NCBI GenBank assembly: GCA_937996625.1 | Contig: CALKVA010000008.1 | Span: forward strand, 1-64,000 | Direction of reading: 5' to 3' | From: UBA5951 sp009936885 | Lineage (GTDB): Bacteria > Pseudomonadota > Alphaproteobacteria > Puniceispirillales > Puniceispirillaceae | DNA length: 64,000 nt | In this document: piece by piece, positions 24,962-34,339 of the stretch | How positions within the stretch are numbered: the first letter of the stretch is position 1 | How the letters are laid out: every line of letters begins with the position of its first letter | Made by a program: the position numbers and the translations under genes | The notes under the pieces: generated by a model | Seen by the model: only the letters and a program-made list of their open reading frames with translations | What the model was told of the DNA's origin: nothing | Database searches by the model: none

Positions 24962-25555
24962 ATGACATCTGACCATAATTTATTCGCGCACCATATGTTT
25001 ATAGAACCCTTTTTGGGGCAAACACCAAACATCAATGAAACAGCCTTTATTGCCAAGTCAGCTGCGATAATTGGTGCAGTGAAAATTGGCGAGGATTGCT
25101 CAATCTGGCATCACACCACTATCAGGGGAGATGCTAATTACGTCATAATTGGAAAAGGCACTAACCTTCAGGATAACAGCGTAGTGCATATTGATTCAGC
25201 ACGCTTTCCAACGATAATCGGGGATTATGTGACTATTGGCCATTCTGCTATTATCCATGCCTGCACTCTTGAGAATCATAGCTTTATTGGAATGGGTGCA
25301 ATTATTATGGATGGCGCTGTTGTTAACAGCTATTCAATGGTTGCTGCTGGCGCACTTGTGACGCCTGGAAAAAATGTACCGCGCGGGGAATTATGGGCAG
25401 GCTCTCCTGCCAAAAAAATGCGGGACTTAACGACAGATGAATTTAAGATGATTGAGACCTCTGCAGAACGATATATCGAAGTGGGAAGAGCCTCAAAAAC
25501 AGGTAATATAGCAGACCCGCCTACCCATTTTTCAGTTAAACCGATTCCAGATTAA
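24962..25555 (+). CDS. Gamma-class carbonic anhydrase-like hexapeptide-repeat protein
   Basis: Left-handed beta-helix protein of the gamma carbonic anhydrase (Cam/YrdA) family, built of hexapeptide repeats from about residue 25 to 150 and ending in a C-terminal helix. Three candidate zinc-binding histidines lie in VVHIDSA, TIGHSAIIHAC, the usual trimer-interface positions. Many such proteins in bacteria have weak or no measured carbonic anhydrase activity, so CO2 hydration is not certain. The motif ELWAGSPAKKMR is typical of the YrdA/PaaY group. The N-terminal 15 residues are longer than average. It converges on the TauE-like gene. Confidence 0.88.
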   Translation: MTSDHNLFAHHMFIEPFLGQTPNINETAFIAKSAAIIGAVKIGEDCSIWHHTTIRGDANYVIIGKGTNLQDNSVVHIDSARFPTIIGDYVTIGHSAIIHACTLENHSFIGMGAIIMDGAVVNSYSMVAAGALVTPGKNVPRGELWAGSPAKKMRDLTTDEFKMIETSAERYIEVGRASKTGNIADPPTHFSVKPIPD

Positions 25556-25601
25556 TTTGTAGCAATGAGGCCTTTGGCAATCATATAATATTATAGCTAT
25601 T

Positions 25602-26447
25602 TCAGGATAAAATCCCAAAACCACCTGCCATCAGGCCTGAATAAGCAAGGTGCACACCAACGATAGATAATACAATTCCAAATATTTTTCGAAGTTTTTT
25701 TCGATTAATTTTATCCGCGGTTTTAGCCCCTAAAGCTGCCATAAAAAAAGAAGTGGCTGAAAGGCATACCACCCCTGGAAGCCAAACAAAACCAAGCGAA
25801 TAGGTAGGCCTGCCTGGCATATCTAACCCCATTACAACAAAACTAGCCATACCCGGAATAGCAATAACCAATCCAATTAGAGCGGCTGTTCCGACAGCCC
25901 TATGCATCGTCCAGCCAAATGAGGTAAGAGCCGGAACCATAAGAGAGCCACCCCCAATTCCAACGAGTGATGATAACAGCCCGACTATACCGCCAATAAC
26001 AGCCCTGAAAATATGTTTTGGCAGACCATCTCTTATTACAATAATCTTGATAAGAAATATAAATCCAAAAATTATGCACAACAAGCCAAACAGGATCTTT
26101 AAAGAAGAATTATCCAAGAAACGTGCAACTATTGCGCCGCCACAGGCCCCAATAAACACAAATAAAGCAAGCTTCCTTACGACAGAAAAATCAACATTAC
26201 CAAGAGTCATGTGCGTTCTGGCAGATAATATGGATGTTGGAATAATTACAGCTAAAGATGTCCCTATAGCGGAATGCATTGCGGTTATTACGTCTGGCTG
26301 CGTTTGCATAATGATATAGGAAACTGCTGGCACCATAACAATACCGCCGCCAACACCTAATAGGCCTGCAACAAATCCTGCAGAAACACCAGTAAGCAAT
26401 AAAACAACCGCTATTCCAGCAGTGTTACCAAGAAACAGATCGAGCAT
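25602..26447 (-). CDS. TauE/SafE-family membrane exporter
   Basis: Eight-helix inner-membrane protein of the TauE/SafE (DUF81) family, members of which export sulfite, sulfoacetate or similar organic anions. Two internal repeats carry the glycine-rich signatures GLLGVGGGIVMVPA and SLVGIGGGSLMVPA. Start is set at ATG 26447, preceded five bases upstream by AAGGAG; the longer frame to 26525 would add a poorly matching N-terminus. The substrate is not indicated by neighbours. A second member lies at the right edge of the window (63334-64000). Confidence 0.9.
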   Translation of the reverse strand: MLDLFLGNTAGIAVVLLLTGVSAGFVAGLLGVGGGIVMVPAVSYIIMQTQPDVITAMHSAIGTSLAVIIPTSILSARTHMTLGNVDFSVVRKLALFVFIGACGGAIVARFLDNSSLKILFGLLCIIFGFIFLIKIIVIRDGLPKHIFRAVIGGIVGLLSSLVGIGGGSLMVPALTSFGWTMHRAVGTAALIGLVIAIPGMASFVVMGLDMPGRPTYSLGFVWLPGVVCLSATSFFMAALGAKTADKINRKKLRKIFGIVLSIVGVHLAYSGLMAGGFGILS

Positions 26448-26566
26448 TTTGCTCCTTTGCCAAGAAAACAGGCTGCCTATTAAGGATATATATAAAGCGC
26501 AGCTAACATTCATATAACAACTCATTCGTTGCTATAAAAAGTATTAAATCATAAATTTTATTATTA

Positions 26567-27430
26567 TTATCTTAGCAGGCGAATAAGAGAAGAGGTATCA
26601 TTTCTTCCATATCCTTGATTTGACAGTCGCGCATAAAATTGTGCAACAAGGGCTGTGATTGGCAATTCTGCGCCATTACCTTCTGCTTCATCCATACATA
26701 TTCTAAGATCTTTGCACATCCAGTCTACTGCAAATCCAAAATCAAACTCATCATCCAGCATCGTATTCCCGCGATTTTCCATCTGCCATGACTGAGCAGC
26801 ACCGCCAGCTATTAAATCTAATGCGCTATTCATATCAAGACCTGCCTTCTGACCAAAATTGAGTGCCTCCGACAAACCTTGTACCAGCCCTGCTATACAG
26901 ATTTGATTAACCATTTTGGTGAGTTGTCCTGAACCGGACGGGCCCATCAGTGTGATTTTTTTACTATAACAGCTCATGACCGGTTGTGCTTTGTGAAAAG
27001 CATCTTTGCTGCCCCCACACATAATGGTAAGTGTTCCGTTTTCGGCGCCAGCCTGACCGCCAGATACAGGCGCATCTATAAACCCTATTTGATTATCCAT
27101 TGCCTTATCTGCTAACTTACGTGAAACAGACGCAGACGCTGTTGTGTGATCAACAAACAAACTCTGGGGCTTCATTGCGCTAAATGCCCCTTGGTTGGAA
27201 GTAGTAATCTCCGTTATATCTGCATTATCGCCAACACAGGCAAATACGATATCTGCACCCTTGGAAGCATCTGCCGGACTAGATGCTATTTTTGCGTTAA
27301 ATTCTGAGATGAATTTTTCTGCCTTAGACTGGGTTCGATTATATACCACAACTTCGTTGCCATCTTGAACCAGATGGCGCGCCATTGGAAAACCCATGAC
27401 ACCCAAACCCAAAAAAGCTATTTTCGCCAT
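26567..27430 (-). CDS. 3-hydroxyisobutyrate dehydrogenase-family NAD(P)-dependent oxidoreductase
   Basis: Beta-hydroxyacid dehydrogenase with an N-terminal Rossmann domain (GLGVMGFPMARHL, residues 7-20) and C-terminal helical domain. The family substrate motif DAPVSGGQAGAENGTLTIM is perfect, and the catalytic lysine lies in SGQLTKMVNQ near residue 169. Known members reduce tartronate semialdehyde (GarR) or oxidise 3-hydroxyisobutyrate, and some act on succinic or glyoxylic semialdehyde; sequence alone cannot choose. It is downstream of nothing obvious; the hpt gene is divergent across 175 bases. Two further relatives occur at 51105 and 52881. Confidence 0.88.
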   Translation of the reverse strand: MAKIAFLGLGVMGFPMARHLVQDGNEVVVYNRTQSKAEKFISEFNAKIASSPADASKGADIVFACVGDNADITEITTSNQGAFSAMKPQSLFVDHTTASASVSRKLADKAMDNQIGFIDAPVSGGQAGAENGTLTIMCGGSKDAFHKAQPVMSCYSKKITLMGPSGSGQLTKMVNQICIAGLVQGLSEALNFGQKAGLDMNSALDLIAGGAAQSWQMENRGNTMLDDEFDFGFAVDWMCKDLRICMDEAEGNGAELPITALVAQFYARLSNQGYGRNDTSSLIRLLR

Positions 27431-27605
27431 ATTATATCTCTTTTTTTCACTCTATTAAATTTTAGAATTTTGTTATTCAATCAAATCTACGATAAGATTA
27501 AACCGTATTAAATGTTTTGCCAATCTATCACTGTTCTTGCTGGTTTTTAGTCTCAAAACACGGTAGAATATATCTGTTTGTAAATTAAAATATTAGCAGA
27601 GAATT

Positions 27606-28148
27606 ATGGCCGTACTTGTAACAGGTGAAAAACTTGAAATCCTGATAACGGAAGCTGAGATTGCCTCCAGAATTAATACATTGGCAGAACAAATCAGCAT
27701 AGCTTATGAGCAGACAAATCAACTTGTTGTAATCGGTCTATTAAGAGGTTCCTTTGTATTTATCGCGGATTTGGTGAGGTGCCTTGATTTGCCTGTAGAG
27801 GTGGATTTTATGACTGTTTCAAGCTATGGAAATAAAATGAAATCATCAGGACAATTACGCATTATTAAAGATGTAGAAACAGACCTAAAAAACAGAGATA
27901 TCCTTATAATTGAGGATATAATCGATACAGGGCATACCTTATCGCAAGTAATTAGTCTGCTGGAGACAAGAAAACCACAATCCCTTCGAATTTGCACATT
28001 ACTCAACAAGCCATCACGAAGAGAGGTCGATGTAGATATAGATTGGGTTGGATTTGATATTCCAGATGAATTTGTTATTGGATATGGCATAGATTACGCA
28101 CAACAAGGCCGAAATCTACAACATATTGCGATCGTAAAAAAGCCTTGA
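27606..28148 (+). CDS. hpt: Hypoxanthine phosphoribosyltransferase
   Basis: Purine-salvage enzyme (EC 2.4.2.8) converting hypoxanthine (and often guanine) plus PRPP to IMP or GMP. The PRPP-binding motif is ILIIEDIIDTGHTL near residues 99-112. The flexible-loop region and the C-terminal substrate loop (VGFDIPDEFVIGYGID) match proteobacterial Hpt. The 180-residue length is normal. It stands alone, divergent from a dehydrogenase gene and convergent with the acuI-like gene. Confidence 0.93.
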   Translation: MAVLVTGEKLEILITEAEIASRINTLAEQISIAYEQTNQLVVIGLLRGSFVFIADLVRCLDLPVEVDFMTVSSYGNKMKSSGQLRIIKDVETDLKNRDILIIEDIIDTGHTLSQVISLLETRKPQSLRICTLLNKPSRREVDVDIDWVGFDIPDEFVIGYGIDYAQQGRNLQHIAIVKKP

Positions 28149-28189
28149 CCCAGAGCGCAAAACATATCGCCCCAAAATACGTGTATTAT

Positions 28190-29191
28190 CTAGCTTGCAT
28201 CCTTAACATTAACAACTAATCTGCCAAATGTGTTTCCAACAAGGATATCTTTTCCGGCCTGAATCGTATCCAAAAGCGATATCTCAGTGGTTATCAGCGA
28301 AAGCTTCTCGGTTGGCAAATCACTGGATAAACGCTCCCATGCCCGAATACGTTTCGGTATTGCCTTACTAGCTGAATCAATTCCAATTAGTTTAATACCT
28401 CTAAGCAAGAATGGAATAACGGTTGCAGGAAGTGAAGAATCCCCCGCATTTCCAATAGCAGAAACTGCAGTTTCATGCTTCATTTGGGCTAGTATACGTG
28501 CAAGCGTTACGCCGCCCACACTATCAATACACCCCCCCCAAACAGCAGATTCAAGCACCTTATTTAACGGCTCTTGCAAAGTTTTCCTGTCGATAATTGT
28601 GGTTGCTCCCAATTGTTTAAGAAAGGGGGTGTTTTTCTCAACATCCCCGGTGGAAGCGCTCACTTCATAGCCAAGCGAAGAGAGCACTGCAACTGCGATA
28701 GAGCCGACACCGCCCGTAGCACCAGTAACTAAAACAGGTCCATTTTCAGGGGTCATCCCATTATCCTCTAACTCGATTATACCAAGCATGGAAGTAAGCC
28801 CTGCTGTGCCAATCGCCATAGCTTGTTTTAGAGACATCTGTTCTGGGAGTGGTACCAGCCATTCTGCCTTTACTCGTGCTTTTTGACTATATCCACCAAA
28901 CCAAACCTCACCCACACGCCAGCCTGTATTAATTACTTTATCTCCTGGACTAAAACGAGGATCATCGCTCTCCAACACAATGCCAGAAAAATCAATCCCA
29001 GGTATATGCGGATATTCACGCACCAACCTGCCCTTTCCATTAAGACATAGACCATCCTTGAAATTCACATCCGAATAATGAACCTCAATTGTCACATTCC
29101 CATCAGCAGGAAGTTGCGATTCATCAACATCAGAAATATGTGCAGATATCGTCTCATCTTCTGCCTTATTAACAATAATTGCTTTAAACAT
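28190..29191 (-). CDS. acuI: Acrylyl-CoA reductase-like MDR oxidoreductase (AcuI/YhdH)
   Basis: Zinc-free medium-chain reductase of the YhdH/AcuI family, which reduces acrylyl-CoA to propionyl-CoA with NADPH and detoxifies acrylate made from dimethylsulfoniopropionate (DMSP). Visible are the family N-terminus YSDVNFKDGL, PGIDFSGIV, the TGATGGVGSIAVAVL nucleotide-binding loop near residue 158, and GTAGLTSMLGI. No DMSP lyase or demethylase gene is nearby, so a DMSP role is inference from family and presumed habitat. The methylmalonyl-CoA epimerase-like gene at 62832 would serve the downstream propionate route. Alternative: a general acrylate-detoxifying enzyme. Confidence 0.85.
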   Translation of the reverse strand: MFKAIIVNKAEDETISAHISDVDESQLPADGNVTIEVHYSDVNFKDGLCLNGKGRLVREYPHIPGIDFSGIVLESDDPRFSPGDKVINTGWRVGEVWFGGYSQKARVKAEWLVPLPEQMSLKQAMAIGTAGLTSMLGIIELEDNGMTPENGPVLVTGATGGVGSIAVAVLSSLGYEVSASTGDVEKNTPFLKQLGATTIIDRKTLQEPLNKVLESAVWGGCIDSVGGVTLARILAQMKHETAVSAIGNAGDSSLPATVIPFLLRGIKLIGIDSASKAIPKRIRAWERLSSDLPTEKLSLITTEISLLDTIQAGKDILVGNTFGRLVVNVKDAS

Positions 29192-29328
29192 GGGCTATAT
29201 TCCTTTTTAAAATCCTGCTATGATTCTGAGGCGAAAATTATAGTTTCAAGTAAATAAATCAGGCAATAGATAAATTGTTTTTCAAGAGTTTAATTTTAAG
29301 ACTAGTAAACAAAATATGGAGACACCCA

Positions 29329-29730
29329 ATGTTTCAAGAAGTCACTCCACTTGTAGCCTATAAACGATTAACAGAAAACAAAGATGCTATGTTAATTGAC
29401 TGCCGAACTGAGAGAGAATGGGAAATTATAGGTGTTCCAGATTTGTCTGAAATTAATAAATCATTGGTGAAAATCGAACTTATGCGTCAGGATCAATCTG
29501 TAAATCCTGCTTTTGTCGAACAGATTACAGAGGTTGCACAACAAGATACACCCTTATATTTGATATGCAGATCTGGCGCGCGGTCTGCTGCTGCTTGCCA
29601 GATGCTTCTGAAAGCAGGGTTTATAGATGTTACAAACGTAGCCGAGGGGTTTGAGGGAAATTCACAAAATAAGGATAGCCCAGTAATCATTGAAGGATGG
29701 CAGTCCCATAATCTGCCTTGGCAAAAATAA
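29329..29730 (+). CDS. Rhodanese-like domain protein
   Basis: Single-domain rhodanese (sulfurtransferase-type) of about 133 residues. The active-site loop reads CRSGARS, with its catalytic cysteine in LYLICRSG near residue 85. The ATG at 29329 is chosen because GGAG lies about seven bases upstream and the sequence before it (from 29275) does not resemble the family. The sulfur donor and acceptor are unknown. The downstream TPR gene follows on the same strand. Confidence 0.85.
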   Translation: MFQEVTPLVAYKRLTENKDAMLIDCRTEREWEIIGVPDLSEINKSLVKIELMRQDQSVNPAFVEQITEVAQQDTPLYLICRSGARSAAACQMLLKAGFIDVTNVAEGFEGNSQNKDSPVIIEGWQSHNLPWQK

Positions 29731-29837
29731 CCGCCCCTATTAAAAACCCTAAACAGGGTTGGCTCACTAAACTACCTGTTTTAAAAAAAATTCCCTGCAT
29801 CTTGCTTTTTTTGCGTTCAGGTTCATGTTTAATTATT

Positions 29838-30437
29838 ATGAGCTTTGTTACTTATTTTTCCGCAGTTAAAACGTTGATGCCCCAAATACTAGTAGGACTT
29901 TGTTTTTCCGCTGTATTTTTATTCGCCCTTAATACTGCAAATGCTGACCAAAGAGATCCTGAGTTAGACATTTTATTCTCAAAGCTTAAATCTGCTGAAA
30001 CAATCGAAGACGCAGAACAGATTTCGGGCAGAATTTGGCAAATATGGGCCACCCATAATGCGAGTTCAATATTAAGTAGACAAATGCAGATGGGCATTGA
30101 TTTAATGCAATCTGGCCAGCTAGATGCCGCCAATGCAGTGTTTAGTTATGTAATCCAGCAAGATAATGAATTTGCTGAGGCGTGGAATAAACGCGCCACT
30201 GTTTTATTCTTCATGGGTGAGTTTGAAAGAGCAAAATATGACATCGCCCAGACACTTGCATTAGAGCGTAATCATTTTGGCGCGCTTGCTGGCCTTGGTA
30301 TGGTGGAAGTGCACCTTGGCAATCCCAAAGCAGCCCTTGAAGCCTATCGTCGTGCCGCATCTATAAACCCGCACCTACAAGACGTTCAACAAGCAATTTC
30401 TAGATTAGAAGAGAAGCTCAAAGGGCTTCCTGCCTAA
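29838..30437 (+). CDS. Exported tetratricopeptide-repeat protein
   Basis: Predicted secreted or periplasmic protein with an N-terminal signal sequence ending around LNTANA-DQR and three TPR-like helical pairs in the C-terminal half (about residues 95-195; for example WNKRATVLFFMGEFERAKYDI and ALEAYRRAASINP). TPRs mediate protein contacts; the partner is unknown. The frame is open from a TTG at 29718, overlapping the rhodanese stop, but a start at ATG 29838 or 29877 places the signal peptide correctly. No clear ribosome site separates those two. Convergent with pyk. Confidence 0.75.
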   Translation: MSFVTYFSAVKTLMPQILVGLCFSAVFLFALNTANADQRDPELDILFSKLKSAETIEDAEQISGRIWQIWATHNASSILSRQMQMGIDLMQSGQLDAANAVFSYVIQQDNEFAEAWNKRATVLFFMGEFERAKYDIAQTLALERNHFGALAGLGMVEVHLGNPKAALEAYRRAASINPHLQDVQQAISRLEEKLKGLPA

Positions 30438-30454
30438 TACCCTTATTTTTCAAC

Positions 30455-31882
30455 TTAAATATGCTCTACACGAATTGCGTTTGTACTACCTGCAAGGCCA
30501 AATGGAAAACCAGCAACCACAACAATTGTGTCATTCGTATTTACCACTTTTTCTTGTTTTAGCGTTTCTTTTGTAATAGATAATGCGGCCTCATAATCTG
30601 ATTCAACTTGGCGCAATGTAGTGGCTCCAAATAATACAGATAAACGCCTTTGCACTGCCAATTCTGGTGTTGATACGAATAGGCGTATTGCCGGCCTTTC
30701 TCTTGCGATTCGCACCGCTGTATTGCCTGATGCTGAATATGCTATGATGGCTTTTGCCTCAATCGTTTGTGCAAGCGCTACTGCTGCTTTTGCAACTGCG
30801 TGATATATCGATGGCTCTACATCTAATGGTGCGGGCCCATCAAACGGAAACTCCTTAATATGCATCTCGGCGGACGTTAATATGCTCGCCATTGTTTTTA
30901 CAGCTTCAACAGCATAATCCCCTATCGCCGTTTCAGCTGACAACATTACCGCATCAGCGCCATCAAACACAGCACCTGCCACATCTGTTGCTTCTGCTCT
31001 GGTTGGGGTAGGGCTATGTATCATTGATTCTAGCATTTGAGTTGCTACCACTACTGGTTTGCCGACTTTGCGGCATTGATAAATCAGTCTTTTTTGAACA
31101 GATGGCACTTCAGCTGCATCTAACTCTACGCCCAAATCACCTCTTGCAATCATAATTGCATCAGAGGCATTTATGATATCTTGGATTTCGGTAAGCGCTG
31201 CTGGTTTTTCTATCTTTGCCATTAGCTGAGCCCTGCCCGCAATTTTTGCTTTGGCAGCCAAAACATCAGATACAGATTGCACAAAGGATAGCGCTATCCA
31301 GTCAACACCTTTATCCAACGCAAATTCCAAATCTTTTAAATCTTTTCTGGTTAAGACATCCGTATCTAATTTAATATCTGGTACATTAACCCCTTTTCGG
31401 CTCAACACTGGACCACCTGTTAAGACCTCTGCTGTGAAAGCATTATCTGCAAGAGTTTTTACCACAAGCGCCAACTTACCATCATCCATAAGTAATCTTG
31501 CACCTGGATATAGCGCCTTGAATATCTCTGGATGCGGAAGCGGTAATCTCTCAGCATTGCCAATTTCATCAGACTGGTCGAATTGTATTAAGCTGCCTTC
31601 TACTAGCGACAACCCATCAACAACTCTGCCAATTCGATATTTCGGTCCTTGCATATCTGCCAAAATACCTATTGGCTTTGAGAGCTTCTTTTCAATGTCA
31701 CGAACCATCTCAATACGCTTCAGATGCTCCTCATGTGTACCGTGGCTAAAATTCATTCTAACAATATTCACACCAGCTTGAACTAGCTGTGTGATTTGCG
31801 CTTCGCTCTCACTTGCAGAGCCTAATGTTGCCAAAATTTTAGTTGCTCGCCATGTCTGTCCAGATAGTGTGTTAGATGTCAT
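30455..31882 (-). CDS. pyk: Pyruvate kinase
   Basis: Glycolytic enzyme (EC 2.7.1.40) converting phosphoenolpyruvate and ADP to pyruvate and ATP. Signatures: KILATLGSAS near the N-terminus, VRMNFSHGTHE, the GILADMQGPK substrate motif, the MAKIEKPAAL active-site segment with catalytic lysine, and ARGDLGVELDAAEVP. The C-terminal domain (about 350-475) is complete. It lies about 100 bases downstream of the liv operon on the same strand with no evident terminator between them; co-transcription is possible but not shown. Confidence 0.97.
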   Translation of the reverse strand: MTSNTLSGQTWRATKILATLGSASESEAQITQLVQAGVNIVRMNFSHGTHEEHLKRIEMVRDIEKKLSKPIGILADMQGPKYRIGRVVDGLSLVEGSLIQFDQSDEIGNAERLPLPHPEIFKALYPGARLLMDDGKLALVVKTLADNAFTAEVLTGGPVLSRKGVNVPDIKLDTDVLTRKDLKDLEFALDKGVDWIALSFVQSVSDVLAAKAKIAGRAQLMAKIEKPAALTEIQDIINASDAIMIARGDLGVELDAAEVPSVQKRLIYQCRKVGKPVVVATQMLESMIHSPTPTRAEATDVAGAVFDGADAVMLSAETAIGDYAVEAVKTMASILTSAEMHIKEFPFDGPAPLDVEPSIYHAVAKAAVALAQTIEAKAIIAYSASGNTAVRIARERPAIRLFVSTPELAVQRRLSVLFGATTLRQVESDYEAALSITKETLKQEKVVNTNDTIVVVAGFPFGLAGSTNAIRVEHI

Positions 31883-31984
31883 GCGAAAATGATCTCTTCA
31901 CAAATAAATTTACGGGATTTTTGGGCACTCTAAGATAAAGAATTTTTTTAAGCAAATAATAACAAAAAATAAAGATGCTAATTG

Positions 31985-33322
31985 TTAGGCTTTGGTACTA
32001 ATCCTTTCAGGAATTAAACCCCGGGGGGAAAACCGAAGAAACAGCAATAAAACCAATCCCATTATCAGCAATCTTAATTGCGGCGCGGTGCTAACAAAAT
32101 GTTCCTTTAAGGCTGAGCCCTCAGATAACGGCAAAGTGATAATATACACTAACATATTACCAATTGTTTCAGCTTCAATCCAAAAGAACCACACAATAAA
32201 GCCACCAAGAATTGCACCAAAGTTATTCCCAGAGCCGCCGACAATAACCATTACCCAGATTAAAAACGTAAATCGAAGCGGATGGTATATAGATGGATTA
32301 AACTGGCCATCTAATGTAACCAGCATAGCCCCCGCAATTCCTACAATGGCAGAACCAATAACAAAGATTTGCAGGTGACGTGAGGTAACGTTTTTGCCCA
32401 TCGCACTCGCTGCTATCTCATTATCACGGATAGCGCGCATCATCCTGCCCCATGGCGAATTTAATGCTCTCTCACATAGCCATAAAAGCATAAGCAACAC
32501 CCCTAAAAACAGGGACGTATAACATAATTTAACAAACAAACTTGATGCTTGCATAACATTCATTCCAACAGAATCTGTTATATCTTGAAACCAAATTGTT
32601 GATTGCAGTTCAATTTCATAGGGAACGGGCCGCGGTATGCCTGTTACATTCTTAACACCCCTTGTTAACCAATCCTCGTTTTTAAACATGAAAATAACAA
32701 TTTCTGAAATACCGAGCGTAGCAATAGCAAGATAGTCGGAGCGCAAGCCAAGGGTGATTTTTCCAATAATAAATGCAACACAACCGGCCAATATTCCGCC
32801 AACACCCCATGACAGCAAAATAGGCAATCCTGCACCACCTAGATACCCAGAAGAAGCTGGCTCAAACGATTCAATTCTAAGAATTGCGGGATCTAGCACA
32901 AATCGGGAGAGTATGTAGCCTGCAACAGCGATAATGATTACGTACCAGTATCGCCGTCTGCCTGTGCCCTTAAATCTTCGCCATACAAGGTACGCTAAAA
33001 TACCGCTCATTATCCAGATAATTACCCCGAGCAACACCCCAAATCCGCCTGCCTGCCAAGCGCCCATAATAGGCGCTTTTGAAACCAGCATTGCAGCCAA
33101 ACCGCCAAGCGCGGCAAACCCCATAATTCCAGCGTTAAACAGGCCTGCATATCCCCATTGTAAATTTACACCAAGCGCCATAATTGCTGAAATCAAACAT
33201 AAATTCAGGATTGCGAGCATCAAATTCCAGCTTTGGAAAACCCCGACAAGCGTCAATGCGCCTAGCATAAGCGGGAATAGTAAAACTGCTTTTCTGCTAG
33301 AACTAGGAATTGATAACTTCAT
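31985..33322 (-). CDS. livM: Branched-chain amino-acid ABC transporter permease (LivM)
   Basis: Second permease subunit of the liv importer, inserted in the inner membrane. The 445 residues exceed E. coli-type LivM length partly because of an extra cytoplasmic stretch near residues 110-130 (YLVWRRFKGTGRRRYWY). Conserved features: GYAGLFNAGIMGFAALGG, DYLAIATLGISEIVI, and the coupling-helix EAA-like loop near WGRMMRAIRDNEIAASAMGKN. It overlaps livH by four bases (ATGA), showing translational coupling. It is the last liv gene, upstream of pyk. Confidence 0.93.
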   Translation of the reverse strand: MKLSIPSSSRKAVLLFPLMLGALTLVGVFQSWNLMLAILNLCLISAIMALGVNLQWGYAGLFNAGIMGFAALGGLAAMLVSKAPIMGAWQAGGFGVLLGVIIWIMSGILAYLVWRRFKGTGRRRYWYVIIIAVAGYILSRFVLDPAILRIESFEPASSGYLGGAGLPILLSWGVGGILAGCVAFIIGKITLGLRSDYLAIATLGISEIVIFMFKNEDWLTRGVKNVTGIPRPVPYEIELQSTIWFQDITDSVGMNVMQASSLFVKLCYTSLFLGVLLMLLWLCERALNSPWGRMMRAIRDNEIAASAMGKNVTSRHLQIFVIGSAIVGIAGAMLVTLDGQFNPSIYHPLRFTFLIWVMVIVGGSGNNFGAILGGFIVWFFWIEAETIGNMLVYIITLPLSEGSALKEHFVSTAPQLRLLIMGLVLLLFLRFSPRGLIPERISTKA

Positions 33323-34332
33323 AATGTCTTCCCACGAAATAATCCAGTAGGCCGAACCAGCAATACAATGACAAGTAGAACAAACGAGACAGCAAATTTA
33401 TATTCAGTAGATAACATTTGAACAAGGCTTTCTGGCGCCCATTCTTCTGGCAAAAGGTAGGTAAAAAAACGTTTATATGCAAACGTTATGAATGCCTCTG
33501 AAAAGGCTATTACATATCCTCCAATTACGGCCCCTATAGGATTGCCAACACCGCCAACAATGGCCGCTGCAAATATCGGTAATACCAGTTGCAAATATAC
33601 AAATGGTTTATAGCCTTTATCAAGCCCATATAATGTCCCTGCAACCGCTGCTAATGCGCCTACCAGCATCCAAGTAATAATAATGACACGTTCCGGCTTT
33701 ATCCCCGACAAAAGAGCAAGATCCTCATTGTCAGAAAATGCGCGCATTGATTTGCCTGTCCTGGTTTTATTCAGAAACCAGAAAACAGCAGTAACCAGCA
33801 CGAGTGTGACAATAACGGTAATGGCCTGAGTTGTGCGGATTGACACCCCCTCTGCCAATCCAGTTATTTGCTTAAACTCAGATGCCTTGATAATAAATCG
33901 CTCCCCATCAGCAAAATTCTTTTTAGACGTTCCAATGAAAAACCGAATAAAACCAGCTAAAAAGAACATTACACCAACAGACACAATCATAAAAGTAACA
34001 GGTTGAACACGCTGAGCCTGATAATATCTAAACACCGTTCCGTCTAAAATTAGCAATAACATAATGGTTATAATAATGGAGAAAGGAAGTGCTAACAAAG
34101 CTGTCGGTAGAGGATGGATTGAAATCCCTACCGACTGAAAGAGCCAAATGGTAAAAATGGATATCATCGTGCCAAAAGACATCATCTCGCCATGTGCAAA
34201 ATTTGAAAACCGCAGCACAGCATATATTAACGTAATTCCAAGTGCGCCAAGTGCAAGCTGACTTCCATAAGCAAGAGAGGGAACAATAATATAATTTGCC
34301 AAAAGCGTTATCGCATTTAAAATATCTATCAT
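33319..34332 (-). CDS. livH: Branched-chain amino-acid ABC transporter permease (LivH)
   Basis: First permease subunit of the liv importer, about eight transmembrane helices in 337 residues. Conserved LivH segments: YAVLRFSNFAHGEMMSFG near residue 38, the coupling-loop TGKSMRAFSDNEDLALLSGI, and the GVGNPIGAVIGGYVI segment. It starts eight bases after livF ends and its stop overlaps the livM start by four bases. Partner of LivM in the membrane; substrate specificity follows from the binding protein, not from this subunit. Confidence 0.94.
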   Translation of the reverse strand: MIDILNAITLLANYIIVPSLAYGSQLALGALGITLIYAVLRFSNFAHGEMMSFGTMISIFTIWLFQSVGISIHPLPTALLALPFSIIITIMLLLILDGTVFRYYQAQRVQPVTFMIVSVGVMFFLAGFIRFFIGTSKKNFADGERFIIKASEFKQITGLAEGVSIRTTQAITVIVTLVLVTAVFWFLNKTRTGKSMRAFSDNEDLALLSGIKPERVIIITWMLVGALAAVAGTLYGLDKGYKPFVYLQLVLPIFAAAIVGGVGNPIGAVIGGYVIAFSEAFITFAYKRFFTYLLPEEWAPESLVQMLSTEYKFAVSFVLLVIVLLVRPTGLFRGKTL

Positions 34333-34339
34333 TATACTA

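Noticed and set aside
31251..31781. 176-residue plus-strand ORF opposite pyruvate kinase
   Set aside because: Low-complexity antisense frame with no ribosome site, overlapping conserved pyk sequence.
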